Positions 8,837 through 20,212 of a DNA stretch of 64,000 nt are shown one piece after another. Origin of the DNA: Bacteroidota bacterium (GTDB lineage Bacteria; Bacteroidota; Ignavibacteria; Ignavibacteriales; Ignavibacteriaceae). Under the pieces are notes generated by a model that did not search any database, was not told the origin of the DNA, and saw only the letters and a program-made list of their open reading frames with translations. Location of the stretch: the NCBI GenBank assembly GCA_021815405.1, contig JAKAGV010000005.1, forward strand, positions 174,176 to 238,175, written 5' to 3'. The position numbers and the translations under genes are program-made. Each line of letters starts with the position of its first letter. The first letter of the stretch is position 1.

Positions 8837-9727
8837 CTAACCTAAGATGTGGTCTTCCATTAATTTATCAATTAAAACACTCATGCCGGCTTTATCCGGT
8901 GGAATCATTTCGTGGTTGCCGCCGGCTAAAACAACCGATTCAATTTTGTGTACCTTTGTTGGCGAGCCGTGCACGCCGCACCGGGCTTCATCAAGCTTTA
9001 AGTCGTCCATCGTCAAAGTCTTTATATAAAGATTCTTTGACTGGTATTCTTCCTTCAACTGGTCAATGTAAAGAAGCGAATTGCCCTCGGTTAATTTTTC
9101 AAGTTCAATAAGAGTTTTGGCATTTTTGTATGCCATAATTCTTTTTGCTTTGTATGGTCTCGGGAACGAAGCATCCTTAACGACTGTAATCAACACCGGC
9201 AAAGCAGACTCAAGTATTTCATACCCGCCGTCTATCTTCCGTTTAATCTTTACTGAATTTTCTTTTATCTCAAGAATTTCTTCCGTGTAAGTTATTTGAG
9301 GAATGCCAAGCTTCTCTGCAGTCTGCGGACCAACCTGAGCGGTATCGCCGTCGATCGCTTGCCTGCCTGCAAAGACGAAGTCATATTTTCCCAAATGCTT
9401 GATTGCTTCGGAAAGTACATAAGAAGTAGCAAGCGTATCAGCACCTGCAAACTTTCTATCGCTAATCAGAACGGCATCATCGGCGCCCATGAACAAGCAC
9501 TCACGCAGCACATCGGAAGCACGCGGCGGTCCCATGGTAATTGCGGTTACCTTGCCTCCTAGTTTATCTTTAATCTGCAGTGCTAATTCGAGAGCAACCC
9601 TGTCTTCATGATTAAAAATTGCTGGAAGCTTTGCACGATTAACCGTGCCGTCTTCCTTCATAACCTGACCGGAAATATTAGCAGTGTCAGGCACCTGCTT
9701 TACTAAAACGATGCTATGCATCCCCAT
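8837..9727 (-). CDS. etfB: electron transfer flavoprotein beta subunit
   Basis: EtfB begins MHSIVLVKQVPDTANI, the family's typical first strand. The frame stays open upstream to 9754, but the ATG at 9727 (or 9721) fits the family N-terminus and follows GGGA, so the longer start is unlikely. GRQAIDGDTAQVGP is the nucleotide loop; the DGDTAQVGP form is the one found in EtfB proteins that bind a second FAD, including electron-bifurcating ones, whereas classical ETFs bind AMP there. The C-terminal arm that embraces EtfA is present (VVLAGGNHEMIPPDKAGM). It is the first gene of the unit and is divergent from the OsmC gene. Confidence 0.93.
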   Translation of the reverse strand: MGMHSIVLVKQVPDTANISGQVMKEDGTVNRAKLPAIFNHEDRVALELALQIKDKLGGKVTAITMGPPRASDVLRECLFMGADDAVLISDRKFAGADTLATSYVLSEAIKHLGKYDFVFAGRQAIDGDTAQVGPQTAEKLGIPQITYTEEILEIKENSVKIKRKIDGGYEILESALPVLITVVKDASFPRPYKAKRIMAYKNAKTLIELEKLTEGNSLLYIDQLKEEYQSKNLYIKTLTMDDLKLDEARCGVHGSPTKVHKIESVVLAGGNHEMIPPDKAGMSVLIDKLMEDHILG

Positions 9728-9873
9728 ATAATCCCGTGAATTTTTTCGAGCCAAAATTACGAAATTTATTTGTTGATTAACAAGAACATTTAAAGATTTT
9801 TCTTTGAATCTATACCCTTTTATTTTAATCTAATTATCAACAAATTTAGCATTATCTTTTGAAGGAAAACAAT

Positions 9874-10308
9874 ATGGCAACAAAAAAAGCTTACGTAAAA
9901 CAAATTAAAGGAATTACTTTTGCAGGCAAAACAGATTCCAACCACTGGATTACAATGGATGGACCGGAAGATTTCGGCGGAAGCAATGCCGGCATCCGTC
10001 CGAAAGAATTAATTCTATTAGGGCTTGCAGGATGCACCGGAAGTGATGTAATTTCAATTCTATCCAAGAAGAAAATGAAGCTTGAAGATTATGAAATGAA
10101 CCTTACCAGCGAGGTTGCAGAGGCTCATCCGCAGGTATTTACAAAGATTCATATTGAATATGTTTTCTACGGGAGCGAAATAAATCCGAAAGATGTTGAA
10201 AGAGCAATCGAGCTTTCGCAGACTAAATACTGCAGTGTTACTGCAATGCTGCAGAAGTCGGTGGAGATTACTCATTCATACAGAATTGAAGCAGGAAAAG
10301 TCAACTAA
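9874..10308 (+). CDS. OsmC/Ohr-family protein
   Basis: A 144-residue OsmC-like protein. The two family cysteines are present, in LAGCTGSDV and KYCSVTAML; in Ohr and OsmC these form the thiol pair that reduces organic hydroperoxides. The start is taken at 9874 because GAAGGAAA lies 5-6 nt before it; the frame continues upstream but without a better site. Many Bacteroidota members lack a proven peroxidase role, so the general family name is safer than ohr or osmC. It is divergently transcribed from etfB across a 146-bp gap and ends at a hairpin shared with the converging MauE-thioredoxin gene. Confidence 0.88.
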   Translation: MATKKAYVKQIKGITFAGKTDSNHWITMDGPEDFGGSNAGIRPKELILLGLAGCTGSDVISILSKKKMKLEDYEMNLTSEVAEAHPQVFTKIHIEYVFYGSEINPKDVERAIELSQTKYCSVTAMLQKSVEITHSYRIEAGKVN

Positions 10309-10326
10309 AATATTAACAGCTTCAGA

Positions 10327-10384
10327 GGAGTAATGAAATGGTGGAATATTGAAGTAAGCAAGTGTTCCACTATTCCATTCCTCC
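10327..10384. terminator. imperfect hairpin between converging genes
   Basis: Arms 10327-10348 and 10363-10384 pair over 22 positions with about four mismatches. They contain GGTGGAATA and its near complement TGTTCCAC. It lies between the OsmC gene and the converging gene ending at 10414, so a shared terminator is likely; the sequence also resembles a dispersed intergenic repeat. Confidence 0.55.
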
Positions 10385-10413
10385 AAAATTATAAAATAGT
10401 CATAATATGTGAA

Positions 10414-11424
10414 TTAATTATTCACAGCCTTAGCCAGCCTTTTCGGTGTGTATGTTTTGTAATTCCATTCCTTAAGGATTTTTCCGTTATTAAGAAAAAA
10501 TATTTTAGGTACAAAGCCGTCCGCAAGCTTAGATAGAGTTTGTGGATCGATAAGTTTGTGCGGGAAATTTGTTTGAGTTCGGCGCAGGAATCCGTCGACT
10601 TCGCTTTTATCTCCCCAAAGAAGAAAGTAAACAGGAGGCAATTTCATCTTTTGCGAAAGCTGTCCGATTGAGACTGCAGTTTCATAACAATCTTCGCAAG
10701 TCATGCTTAACACAGCAACTATATTTTTACCTTTAGTTAGATTGACCTTTACGCCGCTAAAATTTTTAATTGAGGCTAACACTTTTTCTTTAGTCAGATT
10801 TGATGTTGTAAACGGGGCATCGCTCCCATAATTAGCGCTGGTGTTATCTCTGTTTATTTTTGATGAATCAACAACGGCAGCTTCATTTTTAGTTGAGTAA
10901 CTATTATCAAAATTTTTCGGCTGTGAAAAAATCAATACGGGCAAAAAAACAATTAGAAATAAAGAGAAGGATACTAATAATTTTTGGGGCTCATCTTTTT
11001 TAATTTTCTTCCTTAAAAAAAGAAGAGCAGCGATCAAAACAATATTCTTAATAAGAGCTTCTAATGGAGTCATAATAATTACCTGTCCGAAGCAGCCGCA
11101 GTCGCCTGCGAAGCCTCTTAAAATTATGGTTAGTATTAAATCAAGACTGAAAATGAAAAGGAGTAAAATTGCAGCTGGAATAAAAATTTTTCTAAGATAA
11201 TTTTTTTGAAAGAAAGATAATCCGAGAAAGATTTCAAATGCAATGATGGCACTAGCCATCCAGGTGACAATTACCCAGTTTGTAATTCCCTGCTGAATAA
11301 GCTGCATCTCGAAAGCGACAATAGGGAACAACTTACTTAATCCGGAAAAAATAAACAGCGTTCCGATAAATATTCTGAGCGCTGTTATTTTATTTGAATC
11401 GTTATGGCTTAAAAAGTTTTCCAT
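10414..11424 (-). CDS. MauE/DoxX-like membrane protein fused to a thioredoxin-like domain
   Basis: A 336-residue protein in two parts. Residues 1-165 hold four or five membrane segments and the MauE/DoxX signature GDCGCFG (107-113), a membrane cysteine pair. After a Ser/Asn-rich linker (170-205), residues 210-335 form a thioredoxin-like domain with CEDC (C243, C246) and a cis-proline-like FVPKIFF. The layout suggests electrons move from the membrane cysteines to a periplasmic thiol-redox domain, as in VKOR- or MauE-linked maturation systems; this is inference. No substrate gene is adjacent. It lies alone between the OsmC gene and the POT-like transporter. Confidence 0.75.
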   Translation of the reverse strand: MENFLSHNDSNKITALRIFIGTLFIFSGLSKLFPIVAFEMQLIQQGITNWVIVTWMASAIIAFEIFLGLSFFQKNYLRKIFIPAAILLLFIFSLDLILTIILRGFAGDCGCFGQVIIMTPLEALIKNIVLIAALLFLRKKIKKDEPQKLLVSFSLFLIVFLPVLIFSQPKNFDNSYSTKNEAAVVDSSKINRDNTSANYGSDAPFTTSNLTKEKVLASIKNFSGVKVNLTKGKNIVAVLSMTCEDCYETAVSIGQLSQKMKLPPVYFLLWGDKSEVDGFLRRTQTNFPHKLIDPQTLSKLADGFVPKIFFLNNGKILKEWNYKTYTPKRLAKAVNN

Positions 11425-11753
11425 AAATATTAATCGTAATTGACCTCATCCCTAAATCCCTTATCCTTATTAAGGAGAAGGGACTTTTAGAACCAAGTCG
11501 CTGTAGCCGTTATTATTTTTCTAAATCTTTGTCTTAATGAAGTACAGTTTCCGGGATTAGTACTTTAATAAGAATTTCAATTAGTTCAAAAAAAATAAAC
11601 TCTAAATTTACTTACCGAAATTTAGAAGCAAATTTTTTATTTGTACCAGGCTTATCGGGAAAATAATTATTCAGGTTACAGTTGTCACAATCAAAAAAAA
11701 ATTGAAAACTCCTAAATTTTTAGTGAACTTAAAAATTTTATTCTCAATAATTT
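11425..11753. other. 329-bp intergenic stretch with one hairpin
   Basis: No gene is visible. A hairpin at 11458-11482 (CCCTT-A-TCCTT / AAGGA-G-AAGGG) lies within CCTCATCCCTAAATCCC, a sequence type that recurs in intergenic DNA of many genomes. It sits 34 bp upstream of the MauE-thioredoxin start. The rest is AT-rich and featureless to me. Confidence 0.5.
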
Positions 11754-13148
11754 TTATTCTGCCTTAGTCTTGAATCCTTTTATCATCCAGTTCTTAGCCA
11801 GCAGCAAACCAATTGGACTTATAATTGCGATGAAACCATATATAAGCCACATAGTTTGAGTATTCAATTGAGCCGGAGGAACATTAGCAGGGCAGTAGTG
11901 CATCAAGAACCAACCAGCGTACAAACTTGTAATTACTTTTGTAAGAAACCAAGGGAACTGTCCGATACCCATATAAATTCCAGTCATCCCTTTTGGTGCT
12001 ATTTCGGCAACCCACTGTAAAAATCTAGGCTGCCACATAGCCTCGCCTATTGTCATAATAATTAAATAAGCAAATGCCGTGTACAAACTTGGTCCAAGTG
12101 CTAAAATAAAGGTCGGCGATGCCATTACGAAAGTTCCGGCAATCATCATTTTGTATGCGTTACGTTTAGAGGTAAGGGCAGCAATCATCGGAGTCAGGAT
12201 GAATATCAGGATAGGATTTAAGTTTACAAAGAACTCAAAATTGTTTTTTACCATTCCAGTAAATGCCCTGCTGAAATACTGCGGAAGTGTAAGCCAGTTA
12301 TGGGCAAACAATGTTTGAACCGGTATCAAAACGAAAATAAAGAAAAGGAATCTCATATCTTTTAACGGGAAGTTTTTAAGATAATATCTGACTTTTTCTT
12401 TCATAGTCATTTCTTTCTCTTCTTCAACTTCCTTTTGTTTTTCTTCACTTAAATTTGAAGTTGCTTGTTTAACAGCTTTCTTTGTTATAATAGTAGCAAC
12501 GACAATAATTCCAACCAGAGTTAGTGCGACATAAACCCAGAAGACTGCCAGCATCCCAAAGTTTTGTCTAACTGGCGGAGAAATTATTCCCGGAAGAAAA
12601 CCGCCAAGATTCATAATTGCATAAAGCATTGCGTAACCCATCGCGGCAGTCTTTTCATTTGTAAACTGCTTTACGCCGGCGTACGCAGCCGGCTGATATA
12701 TCCCGTAACCAAGAACAATCCAGAGAATTCCAAACATTGCAATGGAATGAACGCCGGACCACATTCCTTGGACATGAGATAGGTTTGGAGCCAATGCAAG
12801 CAGAGTTCTTCCAACAAGCATTAGCGATAATGCAATTAGAAAAGCTCTTCGCAAACCAATTAAATCAACAGTTGCACCGAGAAACAACATGCTTAATGTA
12901 ATTCCGGCGGTCAGTACTCCAACCATCTGGTCTGCATTTATGTCATTCAAACCGGCATAATTATTAAAATATATTGCAAGTAAAGAAAGGACGCCGAAGT
13001 AAGTTAATCCTTCGAGCAGGTAAGAAATATTTAGTCCCCACATTGCACGTGAAGATTTAAATAAATCTTTAAAAGGCTGGGTAATTTCGGTCAAAGTCTG
13101 TTTTATCAGATTTTGGCTGCCTGCTGCCTCAATCGTTTGTGTTTCCAT
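11754..13148 (-). CDS. MFS transporter, POT/PTR2-like
   Basis: A 464-residue integral membrane protein with about 12 helices. The segment DQMVGVLTAGITLSMLFLGA followed by VDLIGLRRAF is the MFS loop 2-3 motif, and the run YGIYQPAAYAGVKQFT plus YAMLYAIMNLGGFLPG resembles proton-dependent oligopeptide transporters. A charged linker at about 225-258 (SEEKQKEVEEEKEMTMKEK) separates the two six-helix halves. Substrate is not determinable; peptides are one possibility. It begins after a short gap with no close partner gene, so it is probably transcribed alone. Confidence 0.75.
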   Translation of the reverse strand: METQTIEAAGSQNLIKQTLTEITQPFKDLFKSSRAMWGLNISYLLEGLTYFGVLSLLAIYFNNYAGLNDINADQMVGVLTAGITLSMLFLGATVDLIGLRRAFLIALSLMLVGRTLLALAPNLSHVQGMWSGVHSIAMFGILWIVLGYGIYQPAAYAGVKQFTNEKTAAMGYAMLYAIMNLGGFLPGIISPPVRQNFGMLAVFWVYVALTLVGIIVVATIITKKAVKQATSNLSEEKQKEVEEEKEMTMKEKVRYYLKNFPLKDMRFLFFIFVLIPVQTLFAHNWLTLPQYFSRAFTGMVKNNFEFFVNLNPILIFILTPMIAALTSKRNAYKMMIAGTFVMASPTFILALGPSLYTAFAYLIIMTIGEAMWQPRFLQWVAEIAPKGMTGIYMGIGQFPWFLTKVITSLYAGWFLMHYCPANVPPAQLNTQTMWLIYGFIAIISPIGLLLAKNWMIKGFKTKAE

Positions 13149-13325
13149 TTGAGTTCCCTCAATTTTTTTTATGGTAAACTTAAGGAAAGAAATTTTAATT
13201 CAAAAGATTGGTCTATGATCAAAATAATTTTGTTCTCTTCACTTACTTGTACTCAGCATAAAATTTAAATAAGATTAGGAGTTAAATTAATATTTTGAAC
13301 ATTCCAAAATTTTCAGATGGAAAAA

Positions 13326-14444
13326 CTATTTTTCCAAAGCCTGCTTCAAATCATCAATTAAATCATCAGGATGTTCAAGTCCGATAGACATGCGAAGCAA
13401 TGACTGCGGAGTTTTCGAATCCGGTCCTTCAACTGATGCGCGGTGCTCGATTAGACTTTCCGGTCCGCCAAGGCTTGTAGCTCTTGTAAATAGATTGACG
13501 TTAGCGGCTAACTTCATCGCCTCATCTTTCCCGCCGTTGACTTCAAAGGAGATCATTCCGCCGAAGAGCTTCATTTGTTCAGATGCAATGGAATGCCCCG
13601 GATGAGTCTTTAATCCGGGATAATAAACCTTTGAGATTTTTGGATGTGAATTTAAAAATTCGGCAACCTGCATTGCACTTTCGGATTGAGCACGGATGCG
13701 GAGAGGTAGTGTTTGGACACCACGTAGTGTCAGCCAGCATTCAAACGGAGAAGGGACTGCGCCACCGGACTTTTGCATTTCTCTTATCTTCTGGAAAATC
13801 ACGTCATCTTTTTTAGAAATCACTGCACCGCCAAGGATATCGCTGTGTCCGCCAATGTATTTTGTTGTTGCATGCATAACCAGATCAACTCCAAAACTGA
13901 AAGGGGACTGAAGCACCGGAGTTGCCCAAGTATTATCGCAGACAACAGTAGCACCAATCTGATGAGTTGCCTCAGAAATTCTTTTTAAGTCGATTATTTT
14001 TAATAAAGGATTTGACGGAGTTTCAATCCAAACAATCTTTGTTTCTTTCCTTAATTCAGATTGAAAGAATTTCAAGTTTGTCATATCAACAAAGCTGAAA
14101 GTTATTCCCCAGGTGCTGAACAGTTGAATCAAATGTCTCGTTCCATGGTAAATATCATCGCATGCAACAATGTGGTCTCCCGGAGAAAGCGATTGAAAGA
14201 TGCTCATCGATGCAGCAGAACCGGATGAAAACGTTGCAGCCGACATTCCGCCTTCCAGGTCGGCAAGACACTTTTCTAACGATTCTCTATTTGGATTACT
14301 GCTTCGAGTATAATTATATCCTTTTGGATATTCTCCGTTTGCTTCACGCTCAAATGTTGTTGAGAGATGTATCGGCGGTGTAACTGCGCCGGTAGCAGCA
14401 TCGACGGCTCTTCCTGAATGGACGGCAATTGTTTCTATTTTCAT
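13326..14444 (-). CDS. PLP-dependent trans-sulfuration enzyme (cystathionine gamma-synthase/lyase type)
   Basis: A 372-residue Cys/Met-metabolism PLP enzyme. It starts with IETIAVHSGRAVDAATGAV and has the substrate motif YNYTRSSNPNRESLE, the cofactor-stacking region SSGSAASMSIFQSL, the aspartate in VVCDNTWATP, and the Schiff-base lysine in MHATTKYIGGHSD. Family members include cystathionine gamma-synthase, gamma-lyase, beta-lyase and methionine gamma-lyase, which cannot be told apart with confidence here. The C-terminal SLGGPESLIEHRAS is common to gamma-synthases and lyases. No methionine or cysteine synthesis genes are next to it. Confidence 0.9.
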   Translation of the reverse strand: MKIETIAVHSGRAVDAATGAVTPPIHLSTTFEREANGEYPKGYNYTRSSNPNRESLEKCLADLEGGMSAATFSSGSAASMSIFQSLSPGDHIVACDDIYHGTRHLIQLFSTWGITFSFVDMTNLKFFQSELRKETKIVWIETPSNPLLKIIDLKRISEATHQIGATVVCDNTWATPVLQSPFSFGVDLVMHATTKYIGGHSDILGGAVISKKDDVIFQKIREMQKSGGAVPSPFECWLTLRGVQTLPLRIRAQSESAMQVAEFLNSHPKISKVYYPGLKTHPGHSIASEQMKLFGGMISFEVNGGKDEAMKLAANVNLFTRATSLGGPESLIEHRASVEGPDSKTPQSLLRMSIGLEHPDDLIDDLKQALEK

Positions 14445-14545
14445 GGATATTTCTTTTCTAAAAGAAGATTAAAAATTCGGCGTGTAAAATAACAAAATGA
14501 AAGATGAAGTGCCGGGATTTGCAGGAAGCACTTTTGAATTAAAAA

Positions 14546-14622
14546 AATTGTCTAATTGCTTAATTTTAGAAGCCAAAATCCATTAGCTATTGGCTGAAAA
14601 TTCACAAAGCAATTAGACAATT
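14546..14622. repeat. 77-nt foldback with two nested perfect stems
   Basis: Outer arms AATTGTCTAATTGCTT (14546-14561) and AAGCAATTAGACAATT (14607-14622) are perfect complements; inner arms AGCCAA (14571-14576) and TTGGCT (14590-14595) also pair, and AATTTT/AAAATT pair between them. It lies 23 nt after the thioredoxin-like gene stop, so it could terminate that transcript or be a small palindromic mobile element. Confidence 0.6.
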
Positions 14623-14645
14623 AATAAACAACGGTTTACTTCCGT

Positions 14646-15257
14646 TTATTCTTGTTCAACTTTAGAAAGCAACTCAATAAACTCTGTTTCGATTTCCCTT
14701 CCGCGGTTTCTTCCGTACCAGAGATGAAGTTTCTCATAGAGTTCGGGCTTAACTATTCCTTCGCTTTTCCATTGTTCAATCAAATCTTGTGCGGCTTTCG
14801 GACGAGGTCCCCACGCGAGCAATTCGTTTCCTTCATTATCGAAAGCGACAAGCTTTGGAATACTGCGGGTGCCGTTAGTTAAGTATAAATCCATTATCTC
14901 CAGATTCGAATCGCGCAAGATAATTCTCATGTCAATGTTAGGATTTAATTCTACCATCTTTGCAATATATGGGAGGTTCTGAGCGGAATCACCGCACCAG
15001 GCTTCGGTGATAACCATCCATAATTGTTTCTCTTTTATGTTCATGATTTCAGAAACAAGTTCATCTGAAACTTTGTAATTTTTTTCGATTCTTTCACTGC
15101 GAGCCAGGTTCAATTTTTTATATTCAAAAAGCTCACGGTCGCTCTCGTTTAATTTATCCGCATCAGTCGTACTTACTTCTTCGATAAAATATTTTTTATA
15201 TTCATTATACGTCATCCCGCGTTGTAGAATTTCGTCTTTAAATGATTTGGGTGTCAT
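14646..15257 (-). CDS. thioredoxin-like protein (Thioredoxin_9 type) with a single cysteine
   Basis: A 203-residue cytoplasmic protein whose middle has the thioredoxin fold: the strand WMVITEAWCGDSAQ places C88 at the first active-site position, but the second is serine, and no other cysteine occurs. The cis-proline motif RSIPKLVAF is present. The N-terminal 65 residues are helical and charged. Bacteroidota carry many such single-Cys proteins, sometimes annotated thioredoxin family; a disulfide exchange role would need a mixed disulfide or glutathione-like partner. It is transcribed alone and followed by the foldback. Confidence 0.75.
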   Translation of the reverse strand: MTPKSFKDEILQRGMTYNEYKKYFIEEVSTTDADKLNESDRELFEYKKLNLARSERIEKNYKVSDELVSEIMNIKEKQLWMVITEAWCGDSAQNLPYIAKMVELNPNIDMRIILRDSNLEIMDLYLTNGTRSIPKLVAFDNEGNELLAWGPRPKAAQDLIEQWKSEGIVKPELYEKLHLWYGRNRGREIETEFIELLSKVEQE

Positions 15258-15382
15258 AATCTACTCCATAAAATTAGCTGTTCAAATTTACAAAATGACT
15301 TCTGAATTATATTTGTTGTTAGATTCATTTTAATTAGAAATGATTCATTTGGCAAGGTGGTTTTTAAGTTGTTAAATATTGA

Positions 15383-16075
15383 TCAAATGTTGGTTCCGTT
15401 TTTAAGTTCCTTCTTTAACGATTTATAATCGGGACAAAACTTTTTCAACAGGAACCAAAAGCCTTTCGAGTGGTTCATTTCAATTAAATGGCAAAGTTCA
15501 TGAAAAATAACATAGTCGATAACTTCCTTGCGGTGCTGCATCAGCTTATAATTAAATGAAAGATTGCACCGCGAAGAGCAGCTTCCCCACCTGGTTTTTT
15601 GTCCTCGGATGGAAATCTTATTAACAACAAAATTATTTTCCCTCGCAAGCTTGTAAGCTCTTGGTGCAATATATTCTTTAGCCTGCTCTCTCAACCATGC
15701 CGAATATATTCTCTTAGTATCTATTTTACTGTTGGAAGGGCTGACGATTCTTAATTCCCCATCTGTATATCTTACCATATGATGCTTGACGGCAGGTTCA
15801 AAATCCTGTTTAATTTTTACTTCCTTACCAAGGAACAAAATCTTGTCTGAATTATGATTTGATTTTCCGAGATTCTTTTTTATCCAACCAATTTTCTGTT
15901 TGACAAAATCTTCAACCTCGTACAATGAAACTCCCCTTGGAAGAATAAGTTGAAGTTTTCCATCGCTTATTTGAAGCCGCGTACGCGTTGCTCTAAAACT
16001 GACTATCAGCTCGAAATATATTTCCTCATCTTTAAATTTAAAAGAATGAATGAGAGGTTTATCAATTGAGCCCAA
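15383..16075 (-). CDS. YgjP-like (DUF45) zinc metallopeptidase
   Basis: A 230-residue protein with the UPF0758/YgjP layout: a beta-rich first half and then GQKTRWGSCSSRCNLSFNYKL, followed by the zinc motif HELCHLIEMNHSKGFW. HExxH plus the downstream histidine (MNH) are the predicted zinc ligands and E is the base. The family is related to SprT and is often called a predicted metal-dependent hydrolase; its physiological substrate is not established. The gene lies 65 nt downstream of cysS on the same strand. Confidence 0.88.
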   Translation of the reverse strand: MGSIDKPLIHSFKFKDEEIYFELIVSFRATRTRLQISDGKLQLILPRGVSLYEVEDFVKQKIGWIKKNLGKSNHNSDKILFLGKEVKIKQDFEPAVKHHMVRYTDGELRIVSPSNSKIDTKRIYSAWLREQAKEYIAPRAYKLARENNFVVNKISIRGQKTRWGSCSSRCNLSFNYKLMQHRKEVIDYVIFHELCHLIEMNHSKGFWFLLKKFCPDYKSLKKELKNGTNI

Positions 16076-16140
16076 TATTTAATCTTCTATTTTAGAATTA
16101 CTAATCTTAACTTCTTTACTAATAAAATAGAAAGTGAGAG

Positions 16141-17559
16141 TCATTTTTTAGTTCTTTTATATGCCGTACCTTCTTTAGAGTCTTGAAGGATAATACCAAG
16201 TTTGTTCAGCTCATCGCGAATCTTGTCTGATAAGGCATAATTCTTTTCTTTCTTAGCGTCAATTCGAAGCTTAATTAATAGATTTATTAAATCTTCCGAA
16301 ATTGAATCATTGGATGAAACTGTTGATTTTGAAAAGTCCAATATTCCAAGTACACCTTCTGCAGTATTTTGCAGAAACTCTTTCACATCAAGAAAAAACT
16401 TCGAACTAATATTTTCGTTCTCTGCAATTGCTCTGTTTACTTCACGTACAAAGTCAAAAATTACAGCGCAAGCCTGGGGTGAGTTGAAATCATCATCCAT
16501 TGCGTTTTCAAAATCATTTTTGAATTTGTTGAATTCAAAAGCCGGAACATTTCCAGTGGTATTATTCTTCTTAATCTCTTCATCAACTTTATCCGCAAGA
16601 TTATTCAGCTTCTCCAATCCCTTTTCCGCAGAAGCAAGAAGCTCATCGCTGAAATTTAACGGACCGGCATAATGAGTCTGTGCAAAAGCCAATCGGATTG
16701 CTTCAGCAGAAAATAATTTTAGTATTTCTCTTGCGGTAAAAAAGTTGCCGAGCGACTTTGACATCTTTTCATTATTAATATTTAGGAAGCCGAAATGAAT
16801 CCAGTAGTTTACAAACTTCTTTCCGTTAGCAGCCTCACTCTGTGCAATTTCATTTTCATGATGCGGGAAAATCAAATCGTTGCCGCCTGCATGGATGTCA
16901 AAAGTTTCGCCGAGGTGTTTGCAGCTCATTGCAGAGCACTCGATGTGCCAGCCTGGTCTACCATTGCCCCAAGGACTTTCCCAGTACGGCTCGCCTTCTT
17001 TGGCTTTCTTCCATAGAGAAAAATCAAGCGGATTTTTTTTCTCTTCGTTAATTTCAATTCTTGCACCTGAAATAAGCTCATCCAAATTTTTACCGCTTAG
17101 CTTCCCGTATTTTTCAAATTTCGAAACGTCATAAAAAACATTCCCGTCAACGTTGTAAGCAAAACCTTTATCGACAAGCTTTTTTATCAATCCAATTATC
17201 TCTTGCATGTGTGCAGTTGCTTTAGGGTAAAGATCCGCCTTCTTAATCTTCAGCTTTTCAATATCTTCGAAAAAAGCTTTTATATATAAGTCAGCAATTG
17301 CGCCTGCATCTTTCTTTTCTTCGTTCGATTTTTTTATAATCTTGTCATCAACATCCGTTAAGTTCATAACAAACTTTACATCGAAGCCTTTGTATTCTAA
17401 ATAGCGGCGGATAATATCCGACATAATGAAAGACCGTGCATTACCGATATGAAAATAATCGTACACAGTTGGACCGCAAACGTACATATTCACGTACGGA
17501 GGATTAATTGGCTTAAACTCTTCTTTCTTTCTCGTTAATGTGTTATAAATCGACAGCAT
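16141..17559 (-). CDS. cysS: cysteinyl-tRNA synthetase
   Basis: A 472-residue class Ia synthetase that charges tRNA-Cys. The HIGH motif appears as DYFHIGNARSF, the KMSKS loop as NEKMSKSLGNF, and the zinc-site residues lie in MYVCGPT, HIECSAM and FPHHENEIAQ. The length is normal (460-470), and the C-terminal anticodon-binding helical domain is intact, ending LRIDAKKEKNYALSDKIRDE with the expected R-x-x-A-K pattern. The start at 17559 gives the family N-terminus LSIYNTLTRKKEEF. No regulatory leader could be recognised. Confidence 0.97.
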   Translation of the reverse strand: MLSIYNTLTRKKEEFKPINPPYVNMYVCGPTVYDYFHIGNARSFIMSDIIRRYLEYKGFDVKFVMNLTDVDDKIIKKSNEEKKDAGAIADLYIKAFFEDIEKLKIKKADLYPKATAHMQEIIGLIKKLVDKGFAYNVDGNVFYDVSKFEKYGKLSGKNLDELISGARIEINEEKKNPLDFSLWKKAKEGEPYWESPWGNGRPGWHIECSAMSCKHLGETFDIHAGGNDLIFPHHENEIAQSEAANGKKFVNYWIHFGFLNINNEKMSKSLGNFFTAREILKLFSAEAIRLAFAQTHYAGPLNFSDELLASAEKGLEKLNNLADKVDEEIKKNNTTGNVPAFEFNKFKNDFENAMDDDFNSPQACAVIFDFVREVNRAIAENENISSKFFLDVKEFLQNTAEGVLGILDFSKSTVSSNDSISEDLINLLIKLRIDAKKEKNYALSDKIRDELNKLGIILQDSKEGTAYKRTKK

Positions 17560-17721
17560 TTCTATTCTTCAAATTTATTCTTAACACAAATTTAATAATT
17601 AATGGGTTAAAGGTATAAAGGTATATTGGTATAATGTTAAAACCAATAACCATAAACCCAAATTTAAGAGATTTCCGTTAAGACTTATCTGTGACTAAGC
17701 CCAATGATTTTACGGCAAACG

Positions 17722-20074
<2,353 letters not shown>

Positions 20075-20156
20075 TGTACCTCCGTTTCAACTTTTAAATC
20101 AGTGACTGGGTAAAAACTCTAAAGAAAATTTAGGACAAATTAATCTAAAAATAAAA

Positions 20157-20177
20157 AGCCCGGACTAAATCCGGGCT
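20157..20177 (-). terminator. rho-independent terminator of the upstream aldo/keto reductase gene
   Basis: Perfect 8-bp stem AGCCCGGA / TCCGGGCT with a 5-nt loop; on the minus strand it is followed by TTTTTATTTTTA. It lies 36 bp after the reductase stop at 20213. Confidence 0.9.
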
Positions 20178-20212
20178 GAAACGATTAAACGGGTGAGGTT
20201 TATTTCAACAAA

